DNA of 64,000 nt, taken from contig JAPOVL010000046.1 in NCBI GenBank assembly GCA_026708115.1, positions 186,001-250,000 on the forward strand. Reading direction: 5' to 3'. The stretch is from Chloroflexota bacterium. GTDB taxonomy: Bacteria > Chloroflexota > Anaerolineae > Aggregatilineales > Phototrophicaceae. The translations under genes and the position numbers were made by a program. Within the stretch, counting starts at the first letter, position 1. Each line of letters begins with the position of its first letter. The notes under the pieces were generated by a model. That model did no database searches, had not been told where the DNA came from, and saw nothing but the letters and a program-made list of their open reading frames with translations. This document shows, one piece after another, positions 59,998 through 64,000 of this stretch.

Positions 59998-61089
59998 TTA
60001 AACTACCGACAAATGCCCGAGTCCGTCAACATGCGATATTCTCGCATTGGGGGATATGGCATCCAAGCGTTCGATCAGCGCCTCGGCTGCCTCGCCTTTC
60101 AGCAGCGCCGGATTGCCAAGGTCGTCCAACAAGACAGGCGCCAAACGATACGCGACTTCGCCTTCGTCGTCCAGTTCCGCGACGACAATGAGCGACTCCG
60201 ACCAGTTGCGATCCCGTCGCGCCATGGTCAAACCATAAGGCGCGTTGCGGCTGACGGGCGTCTCCACGACCGGTCCCATGTTGTGATGGAAGACGAAGTT
60301 GCCCAAACTATAAAATATGGGTCTGCCTTTGTAGACCTCGACTTCTTGTAGCGAGTGCGGATGGTGCCCGACGATGACATCCGCGCCGGCTTCAATCAGC
60401 GCGTGACCGACCTCAATCTGATAGTCCGCCAATCCGTCTTGAAAGCGAGGACGCCAGAAGGGCGGCACGCCCCAGTGCATCGCCACGACAATCAGATCCA
60501 CATCGTACAGAACACGCTCGATAGCGGCAACCGCGCGGTCGATATCTTCCTGCCAGGCGCGGGTATGGACATAAGGCGCGCTGCCCGGTTGCTCCATACT
60601 GGCTGGCGGATCAATAGCGTAGGATTCCGACACGTGGATCGGCGCCACGCCCGGGCGGTTGTCTCCCGCTGCCGAGAGCGGGCCGAGCGTCGACGCCGCG
60701 CCCAGAAAGGCCACGTCGACATCGCCTTTGCGCAAGATCTTGGCTTCCCAGGCCAGTTCGATATTCAGTCCTGCGCCGACATAGGTCAAGTCTCGATGGT
60801 AGAAATGCGTCAAGGTGTCCACGAAGCCGTATTCGCCGAAATCCATCATGTGATTGTTGGCCAGCGTCAAAACTTGAAAGCCCATTGCCATCACATCGTC
60901 AAGCAGATCAGGGTGCATGCGCATGTTGATCCATTTTTCAATCGGCTCGCCGCCCTTGGTTACCGGGGTTTCCAGATTGCCAAAGGCGAAATCGGCCGAC
61001 TTGAGCACATGCACAACTTCCGCCAGCGCAGCGCTGTCGGGCAGCGGCTGCTGCAAGAATATGTCACCGACCATCGCTACTGTAGCCAT
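59998..61089 (-). CDS. CapA-family protein (calcineurin-like fold)
   Basis: A 363-residue protein of the PgsA/CapA family, metallophosphatase-related, linked in some bacteria to poly-gamma-glutamate capsule formation. MVGDIFLQQ, FGNLETPVT, LTLANNHMMDFGEYG, VVAMHWGVP and IVGHHPHSLQ give the metal-binding Asp, Glu, Asn/His and His residues. There is no signal peptide or membrane anchor, unlike classical CapA, so a cytoplasmic hydrolase is possible. It follows the amidohydrolase gene by 14 bases with a weak ribosome site. Confidence 0.85.
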   Translation of the reverse strand: MATVAMVGDIFLQQPLPDSAALAEVVHVLKSADFAFGNLETPVTKGGEPIEKWINMRMHPDLLDDVMAMGFQVLTLANNHMMDFGEYGFVDTLTHFYHRDLTYVGAGLNIELAWEAKILRKGDVDVAFLGAASTLGPLSAAGDNRPGVAPIHVSESYAIDPPASMEQPGSAPYVHTRAWQEDIDRAVAAIERVLYDVDLIVVAMHWGVPPFWRPRFQDGLADYQIEVGHALIEAGADVIVGHHPHSLQEVEVYKGRPIFYSLGNFVFHHNMGPVVETPVSRNAPYGLTMARRDRNWSESLIVVAELDDEGEVAYRLAPVLLDDLGNPALLKGEAAEALIERLDAISPNARISHVDGLGHLSVV

Positions 61090-61103
61090 CGCCGCACCGA
61101 GCC

Positions 61104-62303
61104 CTAAACTCTCTCGCCGCCTTTGTAAACAGCGGCGATATCGCGCAGGTTGCGGATATTGACCAGCGGATCGCCATTGAGCAGTAGCAGATCGGCGTAT
61201 TTGCCCGTTTCTACCGTGCCAATCTCATCATCCCAACGCAAGACCTTGGCGTTGTTGCGCGTCCCGATGCAGATCGCTTCCATGGCAGTCAAGTCATTCT
61301 CAACCAGCAGTTCAAGCTCGCGCGCCATGCTGAAGCGATGCGGCGCCAGGGGATTGCCGCCGGCGTCGGTGCCACAGCCCAGGAAGACGCCCTTGGCGCG
61401 CGCCAGAGCAATCGTCTGGCGGATCTGCTTGACGCCCTGCTCGATCATCGGTTTGCGCCGCTCGGCATCGGCCATTTGCACAGGGGTTAGCGGGAAACTC
61501 TCCAAATCGGGATTGCCCACACCCACGGTCAGCACCAATTCTGCGTCATTGGCGACCATCATGTCGGCCGTTTCTTCGTCCAGGTAAGTGCCGTGCTCGA
61601 TCGAGTCGACGCTGCCCAACATGCAATTGCGGATGCCGCCGGTGCCGTGGCAATGCGCCGCTACTGTGCGCCCCATCATGTGCGCTACTTCCGTCACCGC
61701 GCTGATTTCTTCTACGGTGAGTTGGCTGGCGTGGATATCCTGCCCGGGGGTGGCGCTGCCGCCGGTCGCCATCAATTTGACGATATCGGCGCCGGCTTTG
61801 ATTTGTTCGCGGGCTGCCTTGCGCATCTCGTCCGGACCATCGGCCTCGCGTGCGATGAAGTGGGCATGACCGCCGGTCATGGAAATGACGCGTCCCGACA
61901 GCTTCATGCGCGGCCCCTCGATGAAACCGGCGTTAATCGCCTTGCGCAGCGCCATCTCGATGTACTGTTCGCCCCCGACATCGCGAATCGTGGTCACGCC
62001 ATGAGAGAGTACCCGCTTGCAGATATCTACCGCCTCGAGCACCAGGTCATCGCGAGGCTTTTCCAGCAGGGCAAAGGTGCTTTCTTCGCCGTTGTAGCAA
62101 ATGTGTATGTGCGCGTCGATCAAGCCCGGCAGCAGCCATTTGCCGCTGACGTCGATCTGTTCGTAGTCCTGCGCATCCGCGGGCAGGTCAGCCGCGGGCC
62201 CGACCCAGGCAATGCGCTCGCCTTCCACACACACGGCGGCGTCCGCCAGCGGCTCGCCCCCGTTGCCGTCAATCAGGGTCGCTCCTGTCAGTACAAATCC
62301 CAT
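61104..62303 (-). CDS. Metal-dependent amidohydrolase (imidazolonepropionase/prolidase-like)
   Basis: A 399-residue hydrolase. ATG 62303 follows GGAGG; earlier in-frame starts lack a site. It has the outer beta domain (VLTGATLIDGNGGEPLADAA), LPGLIDAHIHICYNGE with the HxH pair, GGHAHFIARE and AAHCHGTGGIRN with later histidines, and GTDAGGNPLAPHRF with the catalytic aspartate. This set fits the subgroup acting on cyclic amides and dipeptides. It is next to CapA-like and racemase-like genes, consistent with use of peptide-derived compounds. Confidence 0.88.
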   Translation of the reverse strand: MGFVLTGATLIDGNGGEPLADAAVCVEGERIAWVGPAADLPADAQDYEQIDVSGKWLLPGLIDAHIHICYNGEESTFALLEKPRDDLVLEAVDICKRVLSHGVTTIRDVGGEQYIEMALRKAINAGFIEGPRMKLSGRVISMTGGHAHFIAREADGPDEMRKAAREQIKAGADIVKLMATGGSATPGQDIHASQLTVEEISAVTEVAHMMGRTVAAHCHGTGGIRNCMLGSVDSIEHGTYLDEETADMMVANDAELVLTVGVGNPDLESFPLTPVQMADAERRKPMIEQGVKQIRQTIALARAKGVFLGCGTDAGGNPLAPHRFSMARELELLVENDLTAMEAICIGTRNNAKVLRWDDEIGTVETGKYADLLLLNGDPLVNIRNLRDIAAVYKGGERV

Positions 62304-62319
62304 TCCTTTATCCTCCATT

Positions 62320-62370
62320 TCCAACCCCACCCCCGGCCCCTCCCCGAAGCATCAGGGAGGGGTGACTCTT
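62320..62370. repeat. GC-rich palindromic repeat
   Basis: CCCCTCCC and GGGAGGGG face each other, preceded by CCCCACCCCCGG. It is the same type as the elements at 54320 and 55641, here upstream of the amidohydrolase gene. Confidence 0.6.
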
Positions 62371-62465
62371 CACTGTAGAATGTAACATATTGAGTCTGGC
62401 AGGAAGAGCTTGGCATCTATTTGCTATTCCGAACAAGATATTCAATGTCGCTATTGTTGAGCGGG

Positions 62466-63233
62466 CTAGTTCTTGCTGTGATACAAATCCGCCGGCGACG
62501 CGGCCAAGCCGGATTCGATCTTCGGCGGCGTCATGTAAGCCCGTTTGGAGTGGCTCAGACCGCTGCCCAGCATCGCCTCCAGGAATTTCAGTTGCACCCG
62601 TGCCGGATTCAGGAAGGGCACGCCTAGCTCGGCCTGGCAAGCCTCCGGGATCTCCAGGAAGCCCATGCTCATGCAGCCCACGATCAGCGTATCGGCGCGA
62701 TCTTCCTTGATGGCTTTGCGGCCCTCTTCGATGGTGACCTCGATGGCTTGTTCGCGATCGCGGTGCAGTTCCAGCACCGGGATGTTGACCGCGCGCACGC
62801 TGGCCAGCTTGTCGCCGCCGCCGCTGTTGCGCATGGTTTCTTCCAGCGGCCCGATGACGCTGTCGGTCACCGTGATGACCGAATAGCGCCGTCCCAGCGC
62901 CGATGCCATCAAGGCGGTCGCCTGGCCCGCGCCCACCACGGGAATATCGACCATTTCCCGCAGCGCGCCCAAGCCGGGATCGCCATAACAACCCAGCAAG
63001 ATGCCATCCCAGCCCTCGGCTTGCAATTCATGCGCCTTTTTGACCGTCTCGGGTATGGACAGGTATTCCTCATACATGCTTTCAATCGAGCCCGGACCGG
63101 CCGGGATGTCGGTGATATCGACTTCGGTGTCGGGCGCAGCAAAACGCTGCAAGTACTCGCGCCGCCTGCCGAGCTCGGCTTGGCCCGCTTCCGTGCGCCC
63201 CATCGGTCCGGATACCAGGTAGATTAGTTTCAT
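62466..63233 (-). CDS. Aspartate/glutamate/hydantoin racemase-family protein
   Basis: A 255-residue protein of the two-cysteine racemase superfamily. One cysteine is in GILLGCYGDPGLGALRE and the other in TLIVGCMSMGFLE, placed about 100 residues apart as the acid/base pair needs; VVGAGQATALMASALG and SVITVTDSVIGPLEE are also typical. Such enzymes invert amino acids or hydantoins. GGGAG precedes the ATG. It is divided from the amidohydrolase gene by about 160 bases containing a palindrome. Confidence 0.85.
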   Translation of the reverse strand: MKLIYLVSGPMGRTEAGQAELGRRREYLQRFAAPDTEVDITDIPAGPGSIESMYEEYLSIPETVKKAHELQAEGWDGILLGCYGDPGLGALREMVDIPVVGAGQATALMASALGRRYSVITVTDSVIGPLEETMRNSGGGDKLASVRAVNIPVLELHRDREQAIEVTIEEGRKAIKEDRADTLIVGCMSMGFLEIPEACQAELGVPFLNPARVQLKFLEAMLGSGLSHSKRAYMTPPKIESGLAASPADLYHSKN

Positions 63234-63264
63234 TTTCGCTTCTCCCGTTCTGCTATGGTTCAGT

Positions 63265-63326
63265 GGGCGACTCTGTCAGTCGCCCATCGCTATTGCTAGA
63301 GATTTTGGGCGAGCCAAGGCTCGCCC
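63265..63326. repeat. Two palindromes of the GGGCGA family
   Basis: GGGCGACT/AGTCGCCC (63265-63285, 8-bp stem) and GGGCGAGCC/GGCTCGCCC (63307-63326, 9-bp stem, 2-base loop) lie in the gap before the racemase-like gene. Confidence 0.75.
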
Positions 63327-63428
63327 CTACGACTCGACGTCGGAATTTGCATGACTTACTTGGTTTTACTGAGATTGATCGGAAACAAATCTCTGTGCCC
63401 TCTGTGCCCTCTGCGCCTCTGTGGTGAA

Positions 63429-64000
63429 TCAAATCTTCTCCAACGCAGCCCGCGCGATATGCGCCGCCGATTCAAAAGCCCAAGCCACGCGATTGACGCC
63501 GCGCAGCAGATGCGTCCGCGTCACGCGCCGCATGTGATGGTCAGCATCCGCCAGGTCCAGCGCCGGCGCCAGATCGGGCAGTTCCGGCACGCGCACCGCC
63601 GGCTCGTTGCGGAAGCGCCCCTTGCGCGTGTAATTGATCAGCACCAGTTCCCGCGCCATGCCCAGCAGAGCATCGTTAGCGGCGCGGACGCGCGGGTCAT
63701 CAACGGCGGCATCTACCAATCCGGCCGACTCGGCGTAAAGCCCGTCCAGGGCGTCGTTCAAGTCGGCCAGCGCCTCATAGGCCGGTCCGAAGTCCGCGTC
63801 AGCGCCGGCCGCGGCCGCGTATTTGTCCAGTGTCGCTTTGAACTCGGCGGTCAGTTTGCGGAAGTCATAGGGATGCAGCGGGTTATTGAGCAGGCGCTGC
63901 AGCGCGGTGGCATAGACCCGCAGGTCGCGCATCAAGTTGTCCTTGTCGGCGATCTCGAGGGTGTCATTCTCAGTATGCCAGGCGATGTTGGCGCCACAGC
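63429..64000 (-). CDS. M28-family metallopeptidase, C-terminal part
   Basis: The frame runs off the right edge, leaving about the last 190 residues. The segment just inside the edge reads WHTENDTLEIADKDNL, the conserved end of the catalytic domain of M28 zinc aminopeptidases (the histidine is a metal ligand region), followed by the long helical tail. Two codons that could act as starts at 63935 and beyond are internal. It probably releases amino acids from peptides, in line with its neighbours. Confidence 0.75.
   Translation of the reverse strand, partial: CGANIAWHTENDTLEIADKDNLMRDLRVYATALQRLLNNPLHPYDFRKLTAEFKATLDKYAAAAGADADFGPAYEALADLNDALDGLYAESAGLVDAAVDDPRVRAANDALLGMARELVLINYTRKGRFRNEPAVRVPELPDLAPALDLADADHHMRRVTRTHLLRGVNRVAWAFESAAHIARAALEKI

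Overview
The window looks like a chromosomal segment of a free-living, heterotrophic bacterium, most likely a member of the Chloroflexota (Anaerolineae-like). This is inference from style: many sugar and peptide ABC systems without local ATPases, a lipoprotein with a Pro/Thr-rich linker behind its lipobox, and families of small intergenic palindromes. There is no rRNA, tRNA or ribosomal-protein gene to anchor taxonomy.

Layout. 1-311 is the end of an enolase-superfamily gene. 345-5772 is a ribose-type sugar ABC operon (binding protein, very long permease, single-domain ATPase, duplicated-domain lipoprotein) behind a good promoter and a LacI-type operator. 5834-9433 holds a DinB-like gene, rarA and a sulfatase. 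9562-12668 (+) and 16126-12679 (-) are two convergent CUT1 sugar ABC operons; the second ends with a small DUF2160-like membrane protein. 16127-28055 is an accessory region: a dispersed repeat, a phage-tail-like gene with a decayed copy, a xylose isomerase/xylulokinase pair, then two large genes sharing promoter, leader and N-terminus but carrying different C-terminal domains (JAMM-like, zincin, SH3b), plus remnants. Four promoters here carry a GAAC-N4-GTTC, LexA-like operator.

28285-31095 is lutABC (lactate oxidation). 31172-34097 holds a small helical protein, a sugar isomerase/epimerase and a second sulfatase. 34098-35088 holds the second copy of the dispersed repeat and a leader with a LacI-like site before a third CUT1 operon (35089-38422), followed by an MFS transporter, a double SnoaL-like protein and, convergently, a zinc-type dehydrogenase. 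41933-53193 is a tandem array of six paralogous membrane proteins of unknown function, one of them an internal fusion. 53292-59869 is a peptide ABC operon with a fused double ATPase and a binding protein whose lobes appear circularly permuted. 59998-64000 holds CapA-like, amidohydrolase, Asp/Glu-racemase-like and M28 peptidase genes, consistent with peptide and amino-acid use.

The transporters, sulfatases, xylA/xylB, lutABC and peptidases together describe a scavenger of (perhaps sulfated) sugars, organic acids and peptides. At all five junctions between a binding-protein gene and the next permease gene there is a strong RNA hairpin, suggesting a common way of making excess binding protein. 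The most novel material is the LexA-like-controlled gene family at 17-27 kb, the six-gene membrane array and the permuted peptide-binding protein.
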